Shown: in pieces, positions 10,841 through 22,192 of the stretch
Position numbering within the stretch: the stretch's first letter is position 1
Layout of the letters: each line of letters begins with the position of its first letter
Origin: Kuschelorhynchus macadamiae
Taxonomy: Eukaryota > Arthropoda > Insecta > Coleoptera > Curculionidae
DNA: 64,000 nt
Direction: 5' to 3'
NCBI GenBank assembly: GCA_030620095.1
Contig: JAUTXW010000347.1
Span: 1,847,001 to 1,911,000, forward strand
The notes under the pieces: model-generated
What the model saw: only the letters and a program-made list of their open reading frames with translations
Database searches by the model: none
What the model was told of the DNA's origin: nothing
Made by a program: the position numbers and the translations under genes

Positions 10841-10965
10841 AAAATGCATTAGATTTCAAATTACATAATAAATTGCCCAACTCCACAAAGTCTCTCCATC
10901 TTTCAAGTCTTAAACCTAAGATCAAGAAGCACTTACTCCAAAATCGATTTTATTCCGTGTTATAT
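10841..10965 (+). pseudogene. Extreme C-terminus of a Jockey-like LINE ORF2
   Basis: Reads DFKLHNKLPNSTKS then LKPKIKKHLLQNRFYSV. The pattern (Asn-Leu-Pro, then Lys-rich, then Phe-Tyr-Ser-Val at the end) is the usual tail of Jockey-type ORF2 and is paralleled by LYNNLPVHLKS..PFYSV at 55.0-55.1 kb. A short 3' fragment followed by T-rich DNA that may be its 3' UTR. Confidence 0.55.
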
Positions 10966-12756
10966 TTTCATTGTTTCTATATATCTGTTTCTTTTGGTTA
11001 ACTGCTAATATTTTCGTGTGTTTTTTTATTGAACGGTTTTTTATTATTTTTGGTATTATTATTTTTTTGTGAACAAACGATTTCAGAATGATTTTTCGTT
11101 AAATATACTATATCAATATTTTACCAGTTTTTCCCTGTGATTTTTAGGTAAAATTTAAAATCGATTGAATAAGTAGTTTTTTTACACTGATATAAAAAAA
11201 AAGTGTATTGAATTTGCCAATTTATCCCTATATCACATTTAATGCTTGTGCAGAATTTGAAGTCAATTGAATAAAAAGTTTTTTTCGCTGATTTTTTAAA
11301 CATTCGATTCCCTACAAAAATTTTACCCATTCATCCTTGTATTGACCGATTTTTTTAATCATTTTATTAGGTCACTATTTTGTTTCTTAATAATGATAAT
11401 AACGCTAACCGTGATTTGTATCGTTAAATGTATCCTATATCTATGTCTTTATTAAATTAAATACATTCTCTCTCAGAAACAGTTTATTTTGTTCCACTGT
11501 TTGAGAAAAAGAAGATATTATATGGTAGGTAAATTCATATACAAGTGAGCTGTTACTGCACTGGCCACAAAGGACGCTCATTGGATTAATTTTTAGCTTT
11601 AAGACGAGAGAGATGAAGAAGAAGATCACCAGCGGGGTGTAGACAGAAGGTGGTACCCAATACATTTGCTTGTCTACTTTAGATTCGGAGATGCTTGACC
11701 ATCAAATTAATAGCTGGCCTTTACCTTGCCGTATATTTATCTCTCTATAATAACGCCAGTCTACCAAGCATTGTTGTTGGAATTATGAATGAAAATACAA
11801 ATATTTCTCCTGAAGAAATTATAATAAATAATGAATGTTTTCTCTAAGTTCCATGAATCTTTTTGTTTCTAGTTCTAGAAGAATATTTTTAGTTTTAAAT
11901 CTTTTGATAATAAAGTAAATAGTTCACTTTCATAAAGTGGTTTTACCCTTTGTTCCCCGTCTACGAATTTGGGAAACGCTTATAAATCTATTACTGTCCT
12001 TTTTGCACATTGAATATAGTAGTTAGGGTCTGAAAAACGTATATTTATGGAATATGAAAAGCGTTATTTTTCCCTTAATAGATATACTAGGTAACTTAAC
12101 TTGGCAATTATATAATGATAAAAGTAAAAAACAGCTAAGAGTCGGCCGTGGTCTGTTGGCAGCATATATAAAAATTTTTCGCTATTAACGCTTTGGGGAA
12201 AAACTCACTCTAAATTTGATTCTTTACAATTTAATTGATATTAACAGATAAAAATAAATACAATATAAAACATATTAAAGATGTGAAATTTGATGGAAAA
12301 CATCATGGATTTTTCCTTTCAACACACTACCGCGGAAAAAATATAAGCTTTCGGGAAGACTGCTTTACGAAAAAATAGGTTACATACATTCCTTTCTGCT
12401 ACCTTATGTAAAATTCATAAATATAAATTTAGGACTTAAATTCTCGTAGTTTTACAGGAAGGAACTCCAAAACCATTTGTAGAACTCTTGGCTTATGCAC
12501 CCCAAAAATTACATCATAAATATGGAACTGTAACTTGAAACGGAAACTTGAAGCCCCACAAACAATGGTTTGTTTAAAAATAAAATGGACACCGAATGTG
12601 GAAAAACAAGTTATTTATTCAGAAATATTGCTTTACCTCTCGTAATCTAGAGTGCTCCTTCGACGATACTGGTCACCACAAAAGGCATTTTCATATATCG
12701 TTAGTGGTTCTTGTTAATAAGTCCATTATGTTATATTTTACCCGATTTGTCTTTAA
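10966..12756. other. No gene seen; AT-rich spacer
   Basis: About 1.8 kb with only short unconvincing open frames on both strands and T-rich stretches. No family recognised. Confidence 0.5.
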
Positions 12757-14762
12757 ATCTGTCATTGGCAAAAATAAGACCAAGCATATAACTGTAACAA
12801 ATTTTCAAACGGGCCAATCGGAAAATTTAAACTATATTCGGAAATTTAGCAGAATCTGCCAAACATAAAATTGTAAGTTTTTCAGAGTCTTGAAAGCTTA
12901 TGGTCCAATATTTCATAAAAAAGGGTTCTATACTTAGCCCTAATTTCTTCAGGTGAAAGCTTAGCAAGCTCACGTTTGTAATGATTTATTTCTGTAATAG
13001 AATTTGCTTTATCAAACATGGTATTAGAAAAAATGTTCATTTCTTTTTTTACAGAGCGCCTCACGACAGCGTTTTATATTGGATATGCAAAAATGAATGT
13101 CAAACGATTTTTTTTTGAAGAACGCAACTTGAACAATCACATTTCCTAACTTCGAGTTTGAAGACCAACGAGTTTCTGTAATTATTGGTATAAGCCTCGT
13201 AGATGCAGATGTAAGAGCATACGTTCGTTTGGCTGAGTGATGAAAAAATGATGGAATACCACTAAGGCTTACAAAAAAATTCGACATTTAGAAATATTTT
13301 TAAACTTTGCTGCATCAGGACAAATACAGCCTGCGGCGCTTTTTCTTTTTGTTTGAAGGCCATTTAGATGGCCAGACATCACACTTGCGCCATCGTAACA
13401 GTGCCCTATTAATTTATGTTTATAGTCAAATTGGTCCAAAATTTGATCCAATAGAGAATATAAATTCTCCGACGTTCTGTCGGAGCTGACATTATAAAAT
13501 CCTAAAAATCTCTCGACTACTGAACCTTCTGAATTAACGTATCTTAAAATTATGGAGCACTGGGAGGTTTGCGTAATATCAGTGGTGTCATCCACTTGCA
13601 CAAAAAAACTGTGTATTATTATTTCATTTTTTACATGATCATTTAAATAATCAGAAATGCATTCAATTTAATTCAATTAATAATTAATTATTTCACTTTG
13701 AATAGTTTTCAGGTCACCAGTAAAAACATTTTTAATTTTTTTGTGATGATCTTTTAGTTCTTGGGAACTTCTCGATATTAATAAATCTAAAAACTTTTTA
13801 AAATTCCCCCTATTTATTGACTCGCTGCTCTCATCATGGCCGCAAAAGACTAACTCTTGTTTTGCAAGGTACAAAACTGCGTACCAAGCACATAAATAGT
13901 CTATTTAATCGGAAGTTTTCCTTCAAATGTATTTTATATAGTTTAGCATTTTCTTTTAAAGTATCAGCTGTAGTGCTTTGATTTTTTACAAATGTTTTTA
14001 GCATTAATTCACATTTTAAATGCACCGCCGAGTCTTCATGTTTATGTAAAGGCCTTCATATATCTAACATACCTGCAAATCCTTCCTTATTCCACACTGA
14101 ATATTTATTTGAAACTAGTAAACAAGGCCAGCAAAACAATTTTTGTAATACTTGACTACTACATAACCATTTGTACGCCAAAAACCAGGATTACGATTAA
14201 AACTCTGATCTTGTTCCTTCCATCGATTAAATGGAGTTTCCAACAAAATGTAAACCACATCCGTTATCGGATTCATCAATAATGTAAATTAATAAACCCG
14301 ACACCAAATAAAGTTGTAACAACACCATAAATAAATATAACACAAAACAGTCAAATAAACTGCAAAGGAACTAACCGGATGCAGCGAAATCCGCGAAAAT
14401 AAAAGTAAACAACCACCCCAAACTGAACGACACGCGGGTGTAGTGTACTGCGTTAGCAATTCACCGAGAGCGTTGTATGGCGCTGGTTAACATTAATCTT
14501 CCATGCGGTCGAGGTCATCACGTATGCATTGTCATGGCAAGGTAGTAGTAAAATCGTACATTAAACAAAGCACCTCCAGCAAAGTCGAAGCGGTTTGCGC
14601 CACTGTTACAGTTTTTATAAAGTTCGATTGAAAGTTTTAAAAAGACATGCTGCCAACGGTCAAGTAAAATATTTATTCGAGATGTACAGTTTATTTTTGT
14701 GATGTGAAAACTTAAAATTTAAGAGATATATAATAAACATAGTAAGATGTTTGCTTGTTTTG
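12757..14762 (-). pseudogene. hAT transposon copy 1 (DUF4371/ZMYM1-like transposase), decayed
   Basis: The minus strand gives, from 5' to 3' across frames: KNFRLNRLFMC (about 13.9 kb), LAKQELVFCGHDESSESINRG (13.8 kb), VQVDDTTDITQTSQCSIILRY (first catalytic Asp, 13.57 kb), VERFLGFYNVSSDRTSE, GHCYDGASVMSGHLNGLQ (second Asp, 13.4 kb), VSLSGIPSFFHHSAKRTYAL and ETRWSSN (13.2 kb) and KLSPEEIRAKYRTLFYEI (12.9 kb). These are the landmarks of hAT transposases annotated as ZMYM1-like. The hATC dimerisation end is missing; similarity to the other copies stops at about 12757. The noncoding 5' part (14310-14762) matches 39303-39750. Multiple frameshifts: dead. Confidence 0.8.
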
Positions 14763-16828
14763 TCGCTTAGCTCAAACGGACGACGGAAGACGCAGACTTT
14801 TTCAATCTATAAGCCAGGCTTTATAACCCGAAACGAAAAACAAGACATTGTCAAAGCTGGCTGGATGCTGAAAAATAAGAAACCAAAGTGACAGAAGAGA
14901 AAGGCCAAATTCCAAATATTTGTAAACAAAATAAAAACAAAATTCGTTTGCCGTAATTTAGAGAAGCTAAACATACTTTACAAAATGTAATCCAATGCAA
15001 GCTTCATAAAAGTCTTGTTATTTTAAAGGCTGTATTTAAATGCATTGTTATAATGTTCAATTCCGTTTCAGATTACCACTGGGATTAAAATAATGAAAAA
15101 TTATCGACAAAATATCCGTTTAACATTCCATATAAAGAAAACATAAAGGAAAGCAGTCTTGATAAATGATAAACGAAGAGCTGTGTAATCTGAAACTTTT
15201 TGCTAATCATAGTCATGTTTGTCATAATTCATGTGAGTAAAATGAATTCAAAGAATAAACAAGAAATACAAAATATTGTATTGCAAATGAAAAAATTGTT
15301 AATTTCATCAGTAAAGGACGCCAGTATCTCATTAACTAAAACTGATTACACATTCAAAATATGTCACTTTCAGGGCATAATAAGGTAATTTTCTGATGTA
15401 GCAGACAGACTCCTCTCCTAATATTGGTTTTATATATCTATATGAATACAGATCCGGTCATTAAAATAACAGAACTGTTGAATAATTAATATTATGTAAT
15501 TAATATTGCTTATTTGCTTCTATCAGGAATTCAAAAAAACAATATAGTACAATTTGTTGAAACGTTAATTAAGAGTTAAGACACCGTATCATAATTTCCA
15601 TATTTTTAACAAATGATCATTTTTAGGCCTAATTTTTTTCAACACATTTTACATAATTCATGACAGCAACAAAAAATTAATTGAACTATCGCAAGAATTT
15701 ATGGATTTTCGCTTTTGCTAATTATCTGAAATAATAAGTGAAAAATCTTATTATTTGTTATTGCGCTAGTGTCGACTGGCCTAGTTAGGCAATATATTAG
15801 GTGCCTTGTTTTTACTAAGCTTTAGCGAAATATTAATTGCTTTTTTATTATTAATCATTTAAGATTAATTTGAATTTTAAAAACTATATTTTGGTGTCTA
15901 TAAGTTCTCAAAATAATTAAGGTACATGACACAATTTTTTGCTTAACATGTAGTGCAAGTTAGTCTACATGTTGGGATACGTAATTTTCTAAAATATTTT
16001 TAAGTTACTGCATAGTTAGGTATTTTTGGTTGAGTTGCAAAAAAAAAACTAAAAATAATTATAAAATATTTGCAAATAAAAAATTATAATTTAATCTCAT
16101 GAAAATAAACCTAACAAATACACTCGGGTTCATTTGAAGTTATTATTGTGGTAAGGATTCAAAATATATTTCATATATTTACGTTTTAGAATCCCTAGTT
16201 GCCAAAAAGCATGTTTTCTAAGATCCGTCGGTCTGTTGGTCTGTCAATTCGCGGTATAGCTAAAAAACTATTTAAATGATTGATTTCAAATTTTGGTCAA
16301 AAATTAAGAGTCATATGGGAATAACCTGGAAACATTTTGGTAAAAATCGAGTATGGCGGAACAAAATGGCACACTTATTGAAATATTAAAAACATAATTA
16401 CTTAACTAACTGAGTATCCAATTTGCCTTAAACTTGGCATCAAAATTTACCAAAGTATGTGTTACATAGAAATGAACTGGTAACATTTTATACGAATCCG
16501 CGATGCTCGTCTATTAAAACATATCAAAAATCATAATTAGATTTTTTCAACTTTTATGCAAGCATTAAGTCTTAACCATTAAAGATGGTGGAACAAAACG
16601 GCGGCCAAATAAAATATTTAGAAAAAATAACTGTTATTGTGATATAGGGATAAACTGGTACGAATTTATGACGGAACAAAATGACGGTCTTAAAATCAAC
16701 TTTAAGAGTATTCCAATAGAGATGATATAACTTGAAAAATATCATGAAACCATATATAAATTGATACGAATATATCAAGTCGTTATTTCTTTGTGTTCGT
16801 TTTACTCACACTTCATCTTGGTAATGTA
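14763..16828. other. No gene seen; AT-rich, with loosely repeated noncoding motif
   Basis: No supported gene. Between about 16350 and 16690 a motif of the type GGAACAAAA(T/C)G(G/A)C recurs three times within longer similar stretches, which suggests an old degenerate tandem repeat. Confidence 0.45.
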
Positions 16829-18904
16829 CAGGGTGTCCAATTTTGGTTGTAAATGCAAGGTATCTCCATTATTTGCAAATATTTAGGGTTGAGGTTTTCG
16901 CGACACCGTGCCACTTTTTTGTCAAACTCAGGCTGCCGTAATCAGATTTTCCATAGCCCGCCTCGTTTCGGAGATACAGGGCCAAATTGAAAAAGTTGCA
17001 TTTTGGGACACCCCGCGTATCTCGGTTATCTTTTAACGTATCGAAAAGGTAAAAACTGGCTCTTATAGAGTTTTTTACGTAGAATCCAGTGGCACATTTT
17101 TACTCGGGGCCGTCGTTTTTGATACGTGACCCAAAGTTTCGTTTTTTTAAATGGGACACCCTGTGTATTTTTACGTAGTCCTATTCGTCTTATTATGAGG
17201 TTTTCAAAAATATGTAGTTATCTATACTTATTTTAAAAATAAGGCTACAGTTTAAGTTTTTAAGAATATATTAGCCATGTTCAAAAAAACTGCTCAAACT
17301 GATTTCCATTTTCTCTTAGACATCTCTCACACACTCTTACAATTTTACCCAGTGCATTTGAAATGACTACATTGCGTGCTTGTATTTGCAAAAACGCCTG
17401 CTCAGTGGTGTTACGCAGGTCTTGAACTGTGTTATCTCGGCTACGAAAAATTAAATTTTTTAGGTTACCCCATAAAAAGAAGTCTAATATGGACAGGTCA
17501 GGCGATCTAGGAGGCCATCGGACAGGTCCGTGCGTTCCAATCCAGCGTTCGGGGAAGTTCTCTTCTAAATACCGCCTCACAAAGCTGGAGCTCCGTCTTG
17601 TTGGAAATATATTTGATTCACATGTGCAATATTTCAAGGTAGCGATTAGCAGTGAGACCTCCTTCAAAAATATGAAATTTTATTTTGGTCTCTAGTACGA
17701 AACAAGCGCCATTAAAGCCAAATCTTCCTTGTTGCTCGCGTGGAAATTTCAAATGTTGATTTTCAGGTGACCAGTGTCTCGTATTGTGCCTAGTAAATAT
17801 TCCGGCACTACTTATATACGATTCGTCCTTCCAAAATTTTGGTTAGTATTAATTTTTTGTAAATACCACTGGCGAAAATCAATACGTCGTTCTGCATCTC
17901 CAGGATGTAGATTTTGCACAACTCTGACTTTATAAGGTTTATACTTATGTTTCTTTAAAATCGTTTGAACCCGAGACTTGATTACACCCACTTCATTCTC
18001 TATTTTTCTACAGGACGTTACAGGCGTTACATTTACACTTGCTAAGACGTTAATTTCATCAGCCTCACGATTCTCTTTGTTATATTTCTTTGATCTGGGC
18101 TTTTTGAAAGAGCCAAAATTTATTAAATTCGATTTCAGCCTATAGAATATTAATATATTTGGCTGCCTCCTATATAATAAAAGTTTAAGTTTTAAAAAAA
18201 GATTGCAATAATAATTATGAAAATAAAATAAAGGTCAGAAGCAGCGTTTATATTTTCATGACTCTCTATGAAACAGGTCAGCATATCATATTGCTCAAAG
18301 TTTTCAAATAATTGATTTGCAGCCATTTGTTAAAAAATAATATTCAGAGCGACTAATTTAACACGTCTATTAGTATTAACATCAAAACTTTATTTACTTT
18401 ATGACAAAGCCATTTTTGACAATCAGTCCATGGCTTACTATGAAAAATATAGATAGATATTATTACAAACCTAAATTGCAGCGTTATTTTTTAAAATAAG
18501 TATAGATAACCATATATTTTTGAAAAGCTCATAATGACACGAATAGGATTCCGTAAAAATATACAGGATGTCCTATTTAAAAAAACGTGACTTTGGGTCA
18601 TGTATCAAAAACGATGGCCCCGAGTAAAAATCTGTCTACGCCACTGGATTCTGCGTAAAAAACTCTATAAGTGCCAGTTTTTAGCTTTTCGATACGTTAA
18701 AAGATAACCGAGATACGAGGGGTGTCCCAAAATGCAACTTTTTCAATTTGGCCCTGTATCTCCGAAACGAGGCGGGCTATGGAAAATCTAATTACGGCAG
18801 CTTGAGTTTGACAAAAAAGTGGCACGGCGTCGCGAAAACCTCAACCCTAAATATTTGCAAATAACGGAGATACCTTGCATTTACAACCAAAATTGGACAC
18901 CCTG
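16829..18904 (-). mobile_element. Mariner-type element B, complete ends, decayed gene
   Basis: Starts CAGGGTGTCCAATTTTGG and ends with the inverted equivalent, flanked by TA on both sides (16827-16828 and 18905-18906). TIRs are about 420 bp (16829-17253 and 18482-18904) and well conserved. This is a different family from the 7.7-kb element: TIR sequence is related only at the very end and in a few internal blocks (GGGACACCC, TCGCGACACCGTG). The transposase on the minus strand is broken. Confidence 0.9.
17281..18326 (-). pseudogene. Mariner-type transposase B, frame-broken
   Basis: Reading across frames gives MAANQLFENFEQYDM (start at 18326), a probable intron, then FGSFKKPRSKKYNKENRE, SRVQTILKKHKYKPYKVRVV and NLHPGDAERRIDFRQWY, WKDESYISSAGIFTRHNTRHW (WSDE equivalent; first catalytic Asp), FPREQQGRFGFNGACFVLET, IYFQQDGAPAL (second Asp, followed by a frameshift), then the open stretch WIGTHGPVRWPPRSPDLSILDFFLWG (third Asp) to the stop at 17281. 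Clear paralogue of the intact 356-aa transposase but from another family. Several indels make it inactive, although the TIRs could still be mobilised in trans. Confidence 0.85.
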
Positions 18905-19119
18905 TACACACTTAAACATTATTTGGTAATTTTTTAGTTAAAACAAAAGTTACAAAACGTGTCACAAAGAAATAAAGAAAAGCGAATATATAAAATATAT
19001 AGGTAGTAATTATTAGTATAGAAAATAAATTGTCTTTATCCGAAACTGTCCTCCTTTCGAGTTCTTCCATTTAGCATGTTCATGACAATTTTTTTTAGCT
19101 CCACACTATAGCAAGCCAC

Positions 19120-20290
19120 CTTGTTTTTACGATTTGCCAAAGACCCACAAACCGAACATGACTCTGAGACCAATTACTAGCTACAGGGACTCACCAATTT
19201 TAGCAAACTTTTTGTTAATAGTCTTAAGGAAATCACATTAGGGCAAAAAGGCAGACGTGTTAGTTTTGCTGTAGAAAGTTTATGCACAAATGTTCCGATA
19301 TTCATTAGGCAAAAGTTGAGGGAAAACGAAACACTCTTTGAACGAACGACGTTACCTCTAAATGGTGTGATGGCACTATTGGAATGTCTAGTCTCCATAA
19401 CTCCTATATTCAATTAAAATATAGGTTTTATTCACAATTCCCATGGGGTCATCCCTCTCTCCGGTGGTAGCTAATATTTATGTGGAGTGGTTCAAAGAGC
19501 ACGCAATAAATATTGCTTAAATCAAGTCAACACTGTGGCTTAGGTATGTGGATGATACTCTTATTATTTGAACTGCAAATGACGATCATTTGATAGAATT
19601 TTTCAATCACTTAAATAGCATAAGAAGATGTATTAAGTATACATCGGAGAAAATGGAAAATTCTTCTTTGCCTTTTCTTGACGTTTTCATTAAGCGATCT
19701 GCAGATTGCATCAAAACTACAGTGTGTCGAAAATACACACATACAACATCTCATCCAGAGTTCTAACCATTCTGCAGCGACAAAAGGGGACACCATGAGA
19801 ACGCTTTACACCAGGGCTGTAATAAATTGTAATAATACAATGGACCTTCAGGCGGAAATTGAAATCATAAAAAAAACATGTTGCAGCCATTTGTAAATCT
19901 GTAAATACGTCTGACAAATGCTAAGGACATCGTTAAGAAAAAAAATGCATTTACCAATTCCAGTGTGATGACTCGTATATTGGAGAGATAAAACGCCCTC
20001 TTAGTAAAGAACATTTTAATCAAACTCAAGAGGAAGAGGCGTCAAAATCGGGCATAGCCGAACAGGTCTGGTCAAACCAACTGCGGATGCCGTGGTCGGA
20101 GACTAAAATTTTGTATAGGGAGCAGCACTGGCGAAAACAAAAGTTTATAGACGCAGCTTTTATAGAAACGAATCAAGGCATATTCAGTAAGCCTAGCGTC
20201 GATAGTCCAAATATATGGGAGCCGCTTCTAGCTCAAACTGACCTCCTAGAACTTCACGATACAGTTAACCAGGGGGGCAGAGACTTCACC
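19120..20290 (+). pseudogene. Penelope-like element: RT plus GIY-YIG, decayed
   Basis: Plus-strand landmarks in order: YDLPKTHKPNMTLRPITS (19.13-19.18 kb; PLE RT entry motif YGLPKxHKP), KLRENETLFERTTLPLNGVM (19.3 kb), MGSSLSPVVANIYVEWF (19.44 kb; PLE motif B), LWLRYVDDTLII (19.53 kb; YVDD catalytic motif), FFNHLNSIRRCIKYT and SLPFLDVFIKRS (19.6-19.7 kb), TMRTLYTRAVI (19.8 kb), then a C-terminal endonuclease remnant with YIGEIKRPLSKEH (19.96 kb) and GIAEQVWSNQLRMPWSETKILYREQHWRKQKFIDAAFI (20.05-20.17 kb) ending in SKPSVDSPNIWEPLL. The YIG, the EHAW-like and the final WRKxKFIxAAFI blocks define the GIY-YIG domain. Stops in the RT make it inactive. Confidence 0.85.
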
Positions 20291-20399
20291 CATCACCGCA
20301 AACGACTAGTATATAAATCCGTAGCTTTAGAGTTAGCAGCTCTCTGGGTACTCCCAAGTCAAATGCAATGCTGGACCTAAATGCCTTAAATGCGCACAA

Positions 20400-20730
20400 A
20401 ATTATACTTACTTACACTTGTCATTAAATGTTTCTGAATGGTTAAATGGGAAATTTGGTATTAAATGGTTAGGACGAAATACCGATCCACGGTGGCCTCT
20501 TTGTTCCCCAGATCTTACCCCATCAGATTTTTTTATAGGGATACTTAAAGCAAAAAGTTTATAAGGATCGACCATTTAATAATGTTGAGGAACTTGAAAA
20601 TTCGATTCGTTTCAATTGTAGAAATATTCCAGCAAATATCTTGCGATCTACTTTTAGTGAATTTTATGACCGGGCATAGATGCGTTGATCGAGAAGGTGG
20701 GCACACAGAAACGCTTAGATAATTTTCATT
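20400..20730 (+). pseudogene. Mariner-type transposase fragment, C-terminal third
   Basis: Gives VSEWLNGKFGIKWLGRNTDPRWPLCSPDLTPSDFFIG (third catalytic Asp region, with WP-x3-SPDLTPSDFF), then LKAKSL/KVYKDRPFNNVEELENSIRFNC and SEFYDRA with a final GGHTET-like end. A frameshift sits just after DFFIG. The N-terminal two thirds are absent. A family distinct from the other mariner-type copies in the window. Confidence 0.7.
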
Positions 20731-21799
20731 TTTTTATGTACTTCCTCAAATGTTTTTTTACTTAATGCTGATTTGTTAATTGTTAAGTTATAATAAACAT
20801 TTTTGGTAAAACTAGTGGTATCACATTGAATTAGATCTCGGTGCGTTTGATTTTTTGTTAATATTAATTCACATTAATTCCAGTTTGTCAATTATGTGTA
20901 CAGTTCTAGAATAAATATTTAAAATGAAAATTTTGCACTTCAGATAAAATTTTTTTAATGTGCATATTTTCTTCAGAAATACTTCATCTTGTTAAAAAGA
21001 ATATTGGCGAAATTTCCAAGTTGTGTTTAATATCGTTGCAACAAATCTGAAGTTTGTGATTCCCTAAAAAATTAAAAATCCAAGTTAATTTCACAAGTAG
21101 ACTTAAATTTGAATCTGATCTGATTTTGATTAAACTATGAAAGTGTTTATGATAATTATCAAAAAAAATCAATTTTTCAAAAACTATGATTTTTTCCAAA
21201 AAAAAATTTTTTTCACAGGAGGCTATGTTTTGGTATCCAGATATAACTTTTCATGTTAAACCACTTTTTTTAATAACATTTTGCTAAATCTTTCGAAATA
21301 AAGGGTACTTTACTCTTGCATGATTTTAATATTTTTGCTGTTTGACTCGCAACCATTCTAAGTACATTTTATATGATTATCGAGGACGCACCAACTTTTG
21401 GAAATATTTTTATTATGATATTGTAGTTAATAAAAAAAATTCCCATATGTTGCACACTTAAATGACCACACTTTATAAAGGGTGTCTACATATATACCAA
21501 AGTAAACGGTTTTTATTAGTTTGATACCGACTTCATAAAGCCAAATTTTCAATGTGGAATAAAATAATATTTTTTATCTTTTAGAGCTTTTTGGAAAGTC
21601 GGTACAATTTTTTTTAAAAAAGTCTAATTTCATCCTATTTAGTTCTGTTTATACAAAGTTTTAAGTTCCTAATAAAACTAATTACAGCTACTGAGTCTAT
21701 GCGTCTGGAAATTTTTCCAGAATCATGACATTAATATTATATAAAAATATTATATAAATTATAATTTATTTCTTAAACCAGATATATATTAATTGGATT
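20731..21799. other. No gene seen; AT-rich spacer
   Basis: AT-rich, with only a short minus-strand open frame (20984-21199) of no recognisable content. Confidence 0.5.
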
Positions 21800-22074
21800 T
21801 CAAATTCAAAATCTTTTATTTGGCAAAAACAAAAAACAAAATTCCATAGAGAAAATTAAAAATCACATGTTCTTGACAAAAAGGACAGCCTTTCGATTGT
21901 CAAGCCGTTTACATAGTGTACACCACAGACGGTGTACCTATGCTAGGCAGACCTAAGTTTAATTAAATTATACATACAAATTTTAATTTTAATCTTAACA
22001 TATGTACCTACTTCTAACAGACTTATAATACTTATAATAAAAATCATACCATAAACAGAATACTTCCCAAGGAC

Positions 22075-22180
22075 TAGCGGTGAACAACGGCAGCGGCGAG
22101 ACCGAGACGGAAACAGAAACAGGCGGAGCGGACGGCGGAAGGCAGCCCAGGGGGCGACCTAGGCTCCAGGGACCCCGATC
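22075..22180. other. GC-rich block in the LINE 3' UTR
   Basis: About 100 bp of strongly GC-rich, purine-biased sequence on the plus strand (GAGACCGAGACGGAAACAG and the following GGCGG-rich part) in otherwise AT-rich DNA. It lies between the ORF2 stop and the 3' tail of the minus-strand LINE. It may be an RNA structure recognised by the LINE RT or a captured sequence; nothing in the sequence decides this. Confidence 0.5.
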
Positions 22181-22192
22181 GACAAAAAATTT

